From the NCBI GenBank assembly GCA_945870175.1, contig CAMBRJ010000041.1, positions 1 to 12,184 on the forward strand: DNA of 12,184 nt, written 5' to 3'. Below, piece after piece: positions 1-7,043 of the stretch. Under the pieces are notes generated by a model that was not told the DNA's origin, made no database searches, and worked only from the letters and a program-made list of their open reading frames with translations. The position numbers were made by a program, and so were the translations under genes. The first letter of the stretch is position 1. Each line of letters opens with the position of its first letter. The DNA is from Gemmatimonas phototrophica (GTDB lineage Bacteria; Gemmatimonadota; Gemmatimonadetes; Gemmatimonadales; Gemmatimonadaceae).

Positions 1-2387
1 ATGAAGCGCGCGATGTCGTGGCGTGCCGACGCCACGTGCGCTTGCATGGCGGCGTCGGTGGAGGTCAGGCTGGCGAGCTGCGTGTCGAGCGCCTTCACAT
101 GCATGAGGGCGCCGGCGCGCACATCGGGCATGGCCCGCTTGTCGCCAGCCAGGTCGAGGATCGCATCAAGGGCAGCGCGCTGCGCAGCGCGCTGCACGGC
201 CTTGTCGGCGGCCGCGGTCGCGGCGGTGCTGCCCCACGTACGCTGCACTACGGCACGCAACACTTCGTCGAGCGAAAGGGCGGCGTTGTCACGTCCGGCG
301 ATGAGCACCACGCGCGCGAGGCGCTCGCGATCGAGCAGATAACCAATCACTTCCGTAGCGAGGCCGCCGGCCAGTGTGACGGCGTCGAACGTCGTGCCGC
401 CGTTGCTGTCGATCCACGTCATGTCGGCGTTGAAGCCCGGCGGCGCGGGCGGGATCATCTTTTGCACGCGCTCGGGCACCGTGAGCTCGCTCGGCTGAAT
501 GGCATCGAGCGCCATCGTGAGCGCGCGACGCTGCGTCGCGGCGGGCACGATGGTGGTGGGCGTCTGCCCGTCACCGCGCAGCGTGAACGTAAAGTCCATG
601 CCGCCGATGTTCTTGGCGAGGCCTTCCAGCGAGTAGCGGTGATGCAAGTACACGTGGGCGAAGCGCATGTTGAGCAGCGCCATCGGCTCGCCCGGCTTGA
701 TCGCGCGTTCGTCGAACTTGTCCATCAACACGCGACGCACCTTCGAGGTGCGCTCGACGGCGTCGAACATCGTGGCGCCTTCCACCCAGCGCGTCACTTC
801 CGGAATGGACCCGTTGGCGCTCGCATACTGGTCGTTGATGAAGCGCACGTTGCGCGCGAGACCATCCTTCATGATCGCGTCGAGTCCCTTCGCTTCCGAC
901 GCGCTGTCGGCATACCACGTGTAGCCGAGCTTGATGGCGAGCGTGTCCCACGCGCCGGGGCCCTTGCGATACGCGTCGCGCAGATCCGGGGTGCCGTCGG
1001 CGGCGAGCGTGATCAGCGGATACGGATAGTCCATCACCGACGTGCGGCCCTGCGAATGCGCGATGTAGTTGTGCGACAGGCCGAGCGTGTGGCCGATTTC
1101 GTGGGCCGCATGCTGACGACGGCGCGACATGGCGAACGTCTCGGCGTCCACGTTCGGGCCACGCGGACCGGACGCCGGCACGGTGCCGGCCCAGATATTG
1201 TAATCCACCAGCGAGCGCCAGGCGTCCATACGCACCATGGCGCGGATGATCTCGCCGGTGCGCGGGTCGCTGTAGCTGGGGCCCACGCTCGGGCCGGGAC
1301 CGGAGCGGTGCACCCACATCAGCATGTTGTAGCGGGCGTCCATCGGGTCGGCGCCAGCGGGCAGGTCGAGCACGCGGAAGGCATTCTTGAAGCCGGCCGC
1401 CTCGAACACCTTGGCCCACCAGTTGCCACCCTGCCGCAGCGCTTCGCGATACTGGGTGGGAATGCCGGGGTCGAGGTAGTACGTAACCGGCGTGACGGGC
1501 TCCACGAGCTCGCCGCGACCATACGCCGCGGGATCCTTGGGCACGAGGCGCCAGCGATTGATGAACCCCGAGCGATAGGTGCCGTCGAAGCCCTGAGACA
1601 AATCGGCGAACTGCGTGCCGCCGTAGCCGAAGCGCGGATCGAAGTTGCGCGGGCGATAGCTGGTGGGATCAGGGAGCACGACCAGCGAGTGGTGCTCCTC
1701 GAAGGTCATCGCCTTGGGATCGGGCGCCGCGCGGCGCGCGAGTCCGCCGGGGGCATCGCTCACGAAGGTGAGGACGGCATGCACTTCGGCGTTCTTGGGA
1801 AAGGCTTTGGTGCGCGCGGTATCGAGCCAGCTGCGGGTCGCGTCCACGCGATACGCGCCGGCCGAGCCGCCGGCGCCCACGCCGCCCGGTCCAGCGCCCC
1901 CACGGAGGGCATCGGCCACCCCGTAGGCGTCGGCCAGGAAGAGCGACGTGGCGTCCACGGTGGTCACGCCGTCCTTCTCACCATCGATCGTGAACGAGGC
2001 CACCACCGAGCGCGGGAAGGCGTCCGAGGCCGCCTGCTTGTTACCGGCGTCGCCGTTGGGCGCTCGCACGCTCCAGTTGTCCCGCACCATCAGCACGCGA
2101 TTGCCGCGCCGCTCGAGGCGAACGACCACGCTCTGCCCCATCTGGGCACGATCGAGACCGGGGCCATTGGCCTGCCCGAGGCCGGTCGTGAGCGTGACCT
2201 GGTGCAGGAAGTCCTTCCCCATCTGCGCGGCAGGAATGTCGAGCAAGGCGCGATTGCGGGCCTCGTCCACCCGAACGCGCAGGAACGGGGCGTCCGGTGC
2301 CTGGGCTGGCAGAACAGACGTGGCGCCGGAGAGGGCGACCGCCGCCGCGAACAGGCGCGGCAGCGAAGAAGGACGAAACTGGGACAT
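1..2387 (-). CDS. Secreted zinc metalloprotease, DUF5117/DUF5118/DUF4953 type (C-terminus cut by window edge)
   Basis: This is a secreted zinc-dependent peptidase. The frame is open from an ATG at 2387-2385 to the left edge, giving 795 residues and no stop, so only the C-terminal tail is missing. Residues 1-30 form a Sec-type signal peptide (basic start, Leu/Ala core, ending LPAQA). The next roughly 370 residues resemble the DUF5118/DUF5117 N-terminal part of this family (for example PAAQMGKDFLHQV). The zinc site is HEIGHTLGLSH: H429, H433 and H439 are ligands and E430 is the catalytic base. SVMDYPYP follows at 450-457 and looks like a metzincin Met-turn. No clear Shine-Dalgarno sequence lies before the start. 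The gene is divergent from the TonB-dependent receptor, so breakdown of proteins feeding an importer is possible, but this is inference. A very long stop-free plus-strand frame (18-2510) lies opposite and is a shadow. The natural substrate is unknown. Confidence 0.94.
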   Translation of the reverse strand, partial: MSQFRPSSLPRLFAAAVALSGATSVLPAQAPDAPFLRVRVDEARNRALLDIPAAQMGKDFLHQVTLTTGLGQANGPGLDRAQMGQSVVVRLERRGNRVLMVRDNWSVRAPNGDAGNKQAASDAFPRSVVASFTIDGEKDGVTTVDATSLFLADAYGVADALRGGAGPGGVGAGGSAGAYRVDATRSWLDTARTKAFPKNAEVHAVLTFVSDAPGGLARRAAPDPKAMTFEEHHSLVVLPDPTSYRPRNFDPRFGYGGTQFADLSQGFDGTYRSGFINRWRLVPKDPAAYGRGELVEPVTPVTYYLDPGIPTQYREALRQGGNWWAKVFEAAGFKNAFRVLDLPAGADPMDARYNMLMWVHRSGPGPSVGPSYSDPRTGEIIRAMVRMDAWRSLVDYNIWAGTVPASGPRGPNVDAETFAMSRRRQHAAHEIGHTLGLSHNYIAHSQGRTSVMDYPYPLITLAADGTPDLRDAYRKGPGAWDTLAIKLGYTWYADSASEAKGLDAIMKDGLARNVRFINDQYASANGSIPEVTRWVEGATMFDAVERTSKVRRVLMDKFDERAIKPGEPMALLNMRFAHVYLHHRYSLEGLAKNIGGMDFTFTLRGDGQTPTTIVPAATQRRALTMALDAIQPSELTVPERVQKMIPPAPPGFNADMTWIDSNGGTTFDAVTLAGGLATEVIGYLLDRERLARVVLIAGRDNAALSLDEVLRAVVQRTWGSTAATAAADKAVQRAAQRAALDAILDLAGDKRAMPDVRAGALMHVKALDTQLASLTSTDAAMQAHVASARHDIARF

Positions 2388-2413
2388 GTGGCTCGGGACG
2401 AGGTGGAGGTTCG

Positions 2414-2430
2414 GCGAACCCTCGATTGTA
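2414..2430 (-). promoter_or_regulatory. Candidate extended -10 promoter for the metalloprotease gene
   Basis: On the minus strand the string TGCTACAAT (TG-N-TACAAT) ends at 2425. It matches an extended -10 element. Transcription would start near 2418, giving a leader of about 30 nt before the ATG at 2387. No good -35 hexamer is visible at the usual spacing, which is tolerated when the -10 is extended. This is a motif reading only. Confidence 0.35.
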
Positions 2431-2475
2431 GCACCGGCGCCGAGGGGTGCGCTATCGGTCCGGGCGTAGGAAAAC

Positions 2476-2638
2476 GGCAACCGCAACTGCAACGGCCAGA
2501 ACACGGATGACACGGAATACACCGAACCAACACGGATAAGCAAAAGGCGCCTCGTCGAAATCATCGCAGGTTGCTTATCTGTGTTGGTTCGGTGTGATCG
2601 GCGTCATCCGTGTTCTGGCGGTTGCGGTTACCGTTGCC
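2476..2638. repeat. REP/BIME-like palindrome, copy A
   Basis: Two inverted arms, 2476-2543 and 2571-2638, face each other across a 27-nt spacer. The inner 48 nt (2496-2543 against 2571-2618) match at 43 of 48 positions. The outer 20 nt match at about 16 of 20. The left arm is built from ACACGGAT, ACACGGAA, ACACCGAA and ACACGGAT starting at 2501, 2510, 2519 and 2530. Bases 2497-2542 are identical to 5336-5381 beyond the receptor gene. A pair of inverted repeat units in a gap is the layout of REP/BIME elements. No transposase lies in the window, so the mechanism of spread is unknown. Copy A sits in a 5' control region, so it is not simply a terminator. Confidence 0.85.
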
Positions 2639-2739
2639 ACGGCCGTTGCGATAGCTGTCGTCGCGCACCCGATCGTCACGTAGGCGTTACCGCACTACCA
2701 CGCGTTACGTCGCGGAAGCGTGACACGGGCCGGCGTTCT

Positions 2740-2768
2740 CTCAGTGTTGTCTCTCCTCAACAGCTGAG
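2740..2768 (+). promoter_or_regulatory. Small hairpin in the leader of the receptor gene
   Basis: CTCAGTGTTG (2740-2749) pairs with CAACAGCTGAG (2758-2768) as a 10-bp stem with one bulged base and an 8-nt loop. The stem ends six bases before the receptor ATG and includes the purine-rich GAG that begins the only visible SD-like stretch (GAGAA, 2766-2770). It could affect translation start, or be chance. Confidence 0.4.
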
Positions 2769-2774
2769 AATCTG

Positions 2775-5291
2775 ATGATCATTGTAAAGTCGTCGTGGCC
2801 GCGTACCTGCGGACCGCTTTCGCTGGCCGCACTTTCCCTCGCGTTGCCGGCCATGTTGTCGGCGCAGTCCGGTGGCACGGTCGCCGGCGCCATCTCCACC
2901 GCCGACGGGAATCGCCCCGTCGAGCGGGCCACGATCTCGGTGAGCGGCCGAGATGCCCGCGCCACGACGGACGTCTCCGGACGCTATCAGATCGGCGAGC
3001 TACCGTCCGGCGCGTACTGGATCGTAGCGCGCGCGATCGGTCTGCTTCCCGACAGCGTCCAGCTCACGGTTGTCGCCGGTCAGACGGTGCGCGGCGACCT
3101 CGCCCTGAAGCGTTCGACCACCACCCTCCAGCAGGTCGCGATCACCGCGCAGAAGCGCAGCGAGTCTGTCCAGGACGTGCCGGTGGCTGTGACCGCGCTC
3201 ACCGCGGACTTCCTCAGCAAGCAGAGCATTCAGCAGTTCGATGCGCTCTCGGCGTTCGTGCCGGGGCTCAACGTCCAGCTGCAGAGCCCAAACAACCCGG
3301 GCTTCGTGATTCGCGGCATCACGTCCGACGACGGCACCAGCTACGTCGAACCGCGCGTGTCGGTGTTCCAGGATGGCGTGTCGATCTCCAAGTCCCGCGG
3401 CTCGGTAGTCGAGCTGTTCGACCTCGAGCGCGTGGAAGTGCTCAAGGGCCCGCAAGGCACCCTGTTCGGACGCGGCGCGCAGATCGGCGCGGTACACGTC
3501 ATTCAGAACAAGGCCGTGAACAAGCGCGAATCGTCGGTGGCGGTCGGCGGCGGGACGTTCAATGAACTGTACGCGAACGCCATGGTGAACGCACCGCTGG
3601 TGGACGGTAAGTTGTTCGGACGCGTGGCCGCCATCTACAACAAGCGCGATGGCTTCATGACGAATGCCGGCGGCGGCACGCTGAACGGCAAGAACACCGG
3701 CGCCATTCGGGCCTCGCTGCGTTGGCTGCCAACCACCACGTCGACGCTCGATATCATCGCGAACGCGCAGACGGATGATTCGCCCGGCACGTCGTTTAAG
3801 AGCACCCGCTTTGCACCGCCGGCGGGTGATGCCACCCCGTTCGCGCGCGCCGGCCTCAATGGTGGCGACTCGCTCGGCATCAACCGGCAGGTGGGTGGCC
3901 TCACGCTGCTGTACAATCAGCAGCTCTCGCCGGCATGGACGCTCACCAGCATTTCGGCCGGCCGCCGCTTCTACAGCGACGAAGCGTTCGACGCCGACGG
4001 CACGCTGGCGCCGGTGCTGCAGTTCCGTGAAGTCGCGGAAGGCACGCAGGCCAGTCAGGAGCTGCGCGTCGCGTACGATAAGGGCGGTAAGCTCACCGGC
4101 TTCGCGGGCGCCAGTGGATTCTGGGAGCGCGGCAGTCAGCGTGTGCCGTTCAGCACCGATGAACGCAGCCTCTTCGCGCTGCTCTCCGGTCAGCCGATCG
4201 TGAACGCGGACGGTTCGGCCAATCTCCGCATCACCGCCAATCCACAGACCGGTGTGCCGTTCAAGACGGCGCACACCGAGCAGTATCAAAACTTCGGTCA
4301 GACGACGGCGGCCGAGCTATTTGCCGACGCCACGTACAAGATCGCACGCTTGAGTCTCACCGCCGGCCTGCGCGGCACCTACGAGCAGGTCGAGAACGCG
4401 TACGAAGTGCAGAACAGCGCCACGCGCGGCTCGCTCGGCGCGTTGCTTGGCGCGGCGCCGAACAACCTGTTTGCCCCGACGAACGGCCGGAAGCAGGGCA
4501 CGGGCGTGTTCCGCTCGGCCGTGGGTCGCGCGATTGCGAACTACGACTTCGGCGGGGACTACATGGGCTACGCATCCTTCTCGAAGGGGCGCCGTCCGAA
4601 CGTCGTCGTGGTGAACGCGGCGGCCGTGCGCACGCTGAACGAAGAGACCGTGCTCAGCACCGAGGGCGGCCTGAAAGGCCAGTTCGCCAGCGGTCGCGCA
4701 CAGTTCGATGTGAGCGCGTTCAACTATCGCTACAACAACTTCCAGACGTCGATCACGCGACTGACGCCGACCGGACTCGTGAACGAGACCCTCGACGGCG
4801 GCCGCGCGAAGGCGTGGGGCTTCGAAGGCAGCGTGCGCGGGCAGGTGAACGCGCAGACGTCGGTGTTCGCGACGGTTGGATACACGGACGCGAAGTTCGA
4901 CAGCACCGATGCCAACGGCAACAAACAGGCGCGCGCCGGCAATCGCTTCCGGCTCACGCCGATGCACAGCTATTCGGCCGGCATCAATCTCGACGCCACG
5001 AAGCATCGCTTCGGTCAGCTGTACCTGTCGCCGAACACGACCTACCGCGGCAAGGTGTTCTTCGAGGACACCAACCTGCCGGCGATCTCGGAGAAGGGGC
5101 AGCTGCTGTTCAACTTGCGCGCCGGCCTGCGCCTGCCGGATGATCGCACGGAGGTCACGGTGATCGCGCGGACTCTGTTTGATCAGCAGTACATCATCGA
5201 CGCCGGCAACACCGGCGGCGCGTTCGGTATCCCCACGTTCATCGCCGGGGCGCCGCGGTTCGTGACCGTGCAGGTTTCGCGGCGGTTCTAG
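2775..5291 (+). CDS. TonB-dependent outer-membrane receptor with carboxypeptidase-regulatory-like N-terminal domain
   Basis: This 838-residue protein is a gated outer-membrane importer powered by TonB-ExbBD. Residues 1-31 are a signal peptide ending LSAQ. Residues about 35-112 form a carboxypeptidase-regulatory-like beta-sandwich, with GAISTADGNRPVERATISV and DVSGRYQIGELPSGAY. QQVAITAQKRSESVQDVPVA (119-138) resembles the TonB-box and plug-start region of this family. The plug runs to about residue 247 and includes VIRGI (178-182), VSVFQDGV (195-202) and RVEVLKGPQGTLFGRGA (219-235). The remainder is the beta barrel, ending VTVQVSRRF with the terminal Phe typical of barrel insertion. No partner lipoprotein or substrate-specific enzyme lies next to it, so the substrate cannot be assigned; siderophores, sugars and peptides are all possible. 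The gene is flanked on both sides by copies of the same palindromic repeat. Confidence 0.95.
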   Translation: MIIVKSSWPRTCGPLSLAALSLALPAMLSAQSGGTVAGAISTADGNRPVERATISVSGRDARATTDVSGRYQIGELPSGAYWIVARAIGLLPDSVQLTVVAGQTVRGDLALKRSTTTLQQVAITAQKRSESVQDVPVAVTALTADFLSKQSIQQFDALSAFVPGLNVQLQSPNNPGFVIRGITSDDGTSYVEPRVSVFQDGVSISKSRGSVVELFDLERVEVLKGPQGTLFGRGAQIGAVHVIQNKAVNKRESSVAVGGGTFNELYANAMVNAPLVDGKLFGRVAAIYNKRDGFMTNAGGGTLNGKNTGAIRASLRWLPTTTSTLDIIANAQTDDSPGTSFKSTRFAPPAGDATPFARAGLNGGDSLGINRQVGGLTLLYNQQLSPAWTLTSISAGRRFYSDEAFDADGTLAPVLQFREVAEGTQASQELRVAYDKGGKLTGFAGASGFWERGSQRVPFSTDERSLFALLSGQPIVNADGSANLRITANPQTGVPFKTAHTEQYQNFGQTTAAELFADATYKIARLSLTAGLRGTYEQVENAYEVQNSATRGSLGALLGAAPNNLFAPTNGRKQGTGVFRSAVGRAIANYDFGGDYMGYASFSKGRRPNVVVVNAAAVRTLNEETVLSTEGGLKGQFASGRAQFDVSAFNYRYNNFQTSITRLTPTGLVNETLDGGRAKAWGFEGSVRGQVNAQTSVFATVGYTDAKFDSTDANGNKQARAGNRFRLTPMHSYSAGINLDATKHRFGQLYLSPNTTYRGKVFFEDTNLPAISEKGQLLFNLRAGLRLPDDRTEVTVIARTLFDQQYIIDAGNTGGAFGIPTFIAGAPRFVTVQVSRRF

Positions 5292-5335
5292 GATCGCGAC
5301 TGCCGGCATTCGAACGACACTGAGATCGCAACTGA

Positions 5336-5463
5336 CAGAACACGGATGACACGGAATACACCGAACCAACACGGATAAGCAGAACGGCGCCGAGAAGAAT
5401 GTTCTCAGCGCCGTTTCGCTTATCTGTGCGTTGTCTGTGCCGTTTCCGTATATCCGTGTTCCG
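5336..5463. repeat. REP/BIME-like palindrome, copy B
   Basis: The left arm 5336-5396 and right arm 5402-5463 face each other across a 5-nt loop. The inner stem (5383-5396 with 5402-5415) is nearly perfect, and the outer part pairs less well. The first 46 bases of the left arm are identical to 2497-2542 of copy A and lie in the same orientation. The right arms share only short words: GCTTATCTGTG at 2573-2583 and 5418-5428, and ATCCGTGTTC at 2606-2615 and 5452-5461. Copy B lies between the convergent 3' ends of the receptor and hydrolase genes. Confidence 0.85.
5383..5420. terminator. Candidate bidirectional terminator formed by the tip of palindrome copy B
   Basis: A 14-bp stem (5383-5396 with 5402-5415, one mismatch) closes on a 5-nt loop. 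On the plus strand it is followed by the moderately U-rich TTTCGCTTATCT. On the minus strand CTGCTTATCC follows, which is weaker. It is placed 91 nt after the receptor stop and 90 nt beyond the hydrolase stop, where a shared terminator would be expected. The T-tract is imperfect. Confidence 0.45.
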
Positions 5464-5505
5464 GCTTTTGCTTTTGCGGGTGCGGGTGCGGTTCGATGGC
5501 TCCGC

Positions 5506-6861
5506 TCACTCCCGCTGAAACTCCGCCGACACCAGTCGCCGCTTGTCACTAGGCTGGGTGCGCACCACGATCGTTTCGCCGTTCACGCGCGTGCGCACGG
5601 AGATCGGTTCACGGGCACCGACCCAACGAATAGCCCGGTCCACCGTCGGCACGCCGGGCGGTATTCCCAAGGCGCGCGTGCCGTCGAACTCCACGGTGTC
5701 GCGACCGAGCCCGAGATAGCCGCGCGGACGCGCGATGAGTACGCTCACGCTGTCGGCTCGCGTGGCCGGCGGTGCGGGAAACCGGAAGTTCACCACGCGG
5801 CTCGATCGCGGGAACGGCATGCGGAACACATGCACGATCACCGCGCTGTCGGGGCTCGCCACTTCGAACTCGTAGCGCGTAGTCGGCGACGCACGGAACG
5901 GGCCCCAGCGTCCCGTGTGCGACGTCACCGCGCGGTACGCCGGCGCGCCGATGCGCTGGCCCGTGGCGGCGTCGACCGCGTGCACCGTGACCACGGCATT
6001 CGCGAGCGGCAGGTTGGTGGGACTCGCGTTCACGTGGCCGCTGATCATCCCTTCGAGCACGGCGACCGTGTCGGCCACGATGTCCATCTGCGTCGGCGCG
6101 CGTCCCGTGATGAAGCGGTACTGCGCGCGAAAGGCGGCGGGCCCAAAGGCCACTTCACGATGATCGGTACCCGGCAGCACCACGTTCGTCGCCCCGCGCA
6201 ACGCCGGTCCGTTGGCGTCCACGTTGGTGGGCGTACCCTTCATGCCAAGCCCCGTACCGTCGGCCTGGGCGTACTTGTCGAGTGAGTCCGAACGCAGGGT
6301 GAGGAATTTCACGCCGGGCACCACCTCGCTGCCGCGATTAAGCGCACTCAGATACGGACCGGCGCCATTGAATTCGCCGTTTGGCTGAACGGTGGGGATG
6401 GCGAACACGCCGTGGTTCGGCGTGCCGCTGGTGATCACGTGTGAAACATGCGCCGCGCCGCCGCCGAAGCGCACGTAGTGGCGCATCGTCATGCCGCCGC
6501 GTGAACTGCCCACCAGCGCCACCTTCTTCTCCCCCGTCGTGAGCAACACGCGCGTGACGAACGCCGCCAGCGCCGCCGTCTGCTCTTCGGGTGTGGAGCG
6601 ATTTAGCTCCGTTGCCGTGAGCGTGCTTGAGGCCGACGGGTTCGGGAGATCCACCGCGAACAGGCGCGAAGCGGGATAGCCGTTGGACTCGAACCGCCAG
6701 ATCACGTTGTCCCAGAGTCCGGCATGGTCGCCGTTGCCGTGCACGAAGACGATGGGCGTCTGGGCCGAGGCGGCCATGGGGAGGAGAGTCGCGGCCACGA
6801 CCCCGATGAACGCGCGGCGGAGCATCGGCAAGCGAGGTCGGGGAGGCAGTTGCGTAGGCAT
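5506..6861 (-). CDS. Secreted alpha/beta-hydrolase (lipase/esterase-like) with C-terminal beta-rich region
   Basis: This is a predicted serine hydrolase acting outside the cytoplasm. Numbers are from the ATG at 6861 (451 residues). The N-terminus has basic residues including RRAF, a hydrophobic core and an ASAQ cleavage site near residue 34, fitting Sec or possibly Tat export. PIVFVHGNGDH (about 36-46) is the oxyanion-side loop of the fold. GSSRGG (118-123) is the nucleophile elbow with S120. H234 in GTDHREV is the likely catalytic His. The Asp is probably in LRSDSLDKYAQAD (189-201). From about residue 271 the protein becomes beta-rich, and GHVNASPTNLPLANAVVTV looks like a carboxypeptidase-regulatory-like or Ig-like domain. 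A lid-plus-C-terminal-domain lipase is plausible; the substrate is unknown. A TTG at 6888 and an ATG at 6825 in the same frame are alternative starts, and none has a clear ribosome site. Confidence 0.85.
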   Translation of the reverse strand: MPTQLPPRPRLPMLRRAFIGVVAATLLPMAASAQTPIVFVHGNGDHAGLWDNVIWRFESNGYPASRLFAVDLPNPSASSTLTATELNRSTPEEQTAALAAFVTRVLLTTGEKKVALVGSSRGGMTMRHYVRFGGGAAHVSHVITSGTPNHGVFAIPTVQPNGEFNGAGPYLSALNRGSEVVPGVKFLTLRSDSLDKYAQADGTGLGMKGTPTNVDANGPALRGATNVVLPGTDHREVAFGPAAFRAQYRFITGRAPTQMDIVADTVAVLEGMISGHVNASPTNLPLANAVVTVHAVDAATGQRIGAPAYRAVTSHTGRWGPFRASPTTRYEFEVASPDSAVIVHVFRMPFPRSSRVVNFRFPAPPATRADSVSVLIARPRGYLGLGRDTVEFDGTRALGIPPGVPTVDRAIRWVGAREPISVRTRVNGETIVVRTQPSDKRRLVSAEFQRE

Positions 6862-7043
6862 GCCGAGAATGTATTTCCGTGCCACCAACGCGTCACCGAA
6901 ATCGGAAATCCGTTACCAAACGTTCTTGTGGCGCACGCCGTCCGAGCCTAGCGTTCAATGATCAGTCCGTCGGCTCGCCTCCTCCCCGCGAGCGTTCGAC
7001 GGCGACCCAGCGGTGCAGGACCAACGTCTTACCAACCCGTGAA
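6862..7043. promoter_or_regulatory. Divergent promoter region of the hydrolase and FabH-like genes
   Basis: This 182-bp gap separates two divergent starts. On the plus strand TTGTGG (6926-6931) and TAGCGT (6949-6954) are spaced by 17 bp and are a weak sigma-70-like candidate for the synthase gene. That would leave a leader of about 80 nt. No convincing promoter for the hydrolase was found. Confidence 0.25.

Larger units (their letters stand above)
2388..2774. other. 387-bp divergent intergenic region between metalloprotease and receptor genes
   Basis: No convincing coding frame is present. From left to right the gap holds the candidate metalloprotease promoter (about 2414-2430), a large imperfect palindrome (2476-2638), a GC-rich stretch, a direct repeat GCGTTAC at 2684-2690 and 2702-2708, and a small hairpin at 2740-2768 just before the receptor start. 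No convincing sigma-70-type promoter for the receptor could be picked out by eye. Confidence 0.7.

Noticed and set aside
571..1419. 282-codon minus-strand frame inside the metalloprotease
   Set aside because: It is an out-of-frame reading of the same strand and is Arg/Pro-rich; the HExxH motif lies in the other frame.
18..2510. 830-codon open frame on the plus strand opposite the metalloprotease
   Set aside because: The translation is Arg/His/Gly/Ala-rich with no recognisable domain. The minus-strand frame has a signal peptide, a zinc motif and family-wide similarity. Long antisense frames are expected in GC-rich genes.
2476..2638. CRISPR array or transposon terminal repeats
   Set aside because: There are only two inverted arms with no regular spacers, and no transposase or target-site duplication is seen.
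5480..5496. GCGGGT-like hexamer run near the hydrolase stop
   Set aside because: Only about two and a half imperfect copies are present, too short to count as a meaningful repeat.
3000..5549. Two long minus-strand open frames (429 and 410 codons) opposite the receptor
   Set aside because: Both are Arg/His-rich shadows of the receptor codons and show no domain or plausible start; the second runs through the palindromic repeat.
6879..7043. 55-codon N-terminal extension of the FabH-like protein
   Set aside because: The extension is Arg-rich and unlike the family, whose similarity begins at the ATG at 7044.
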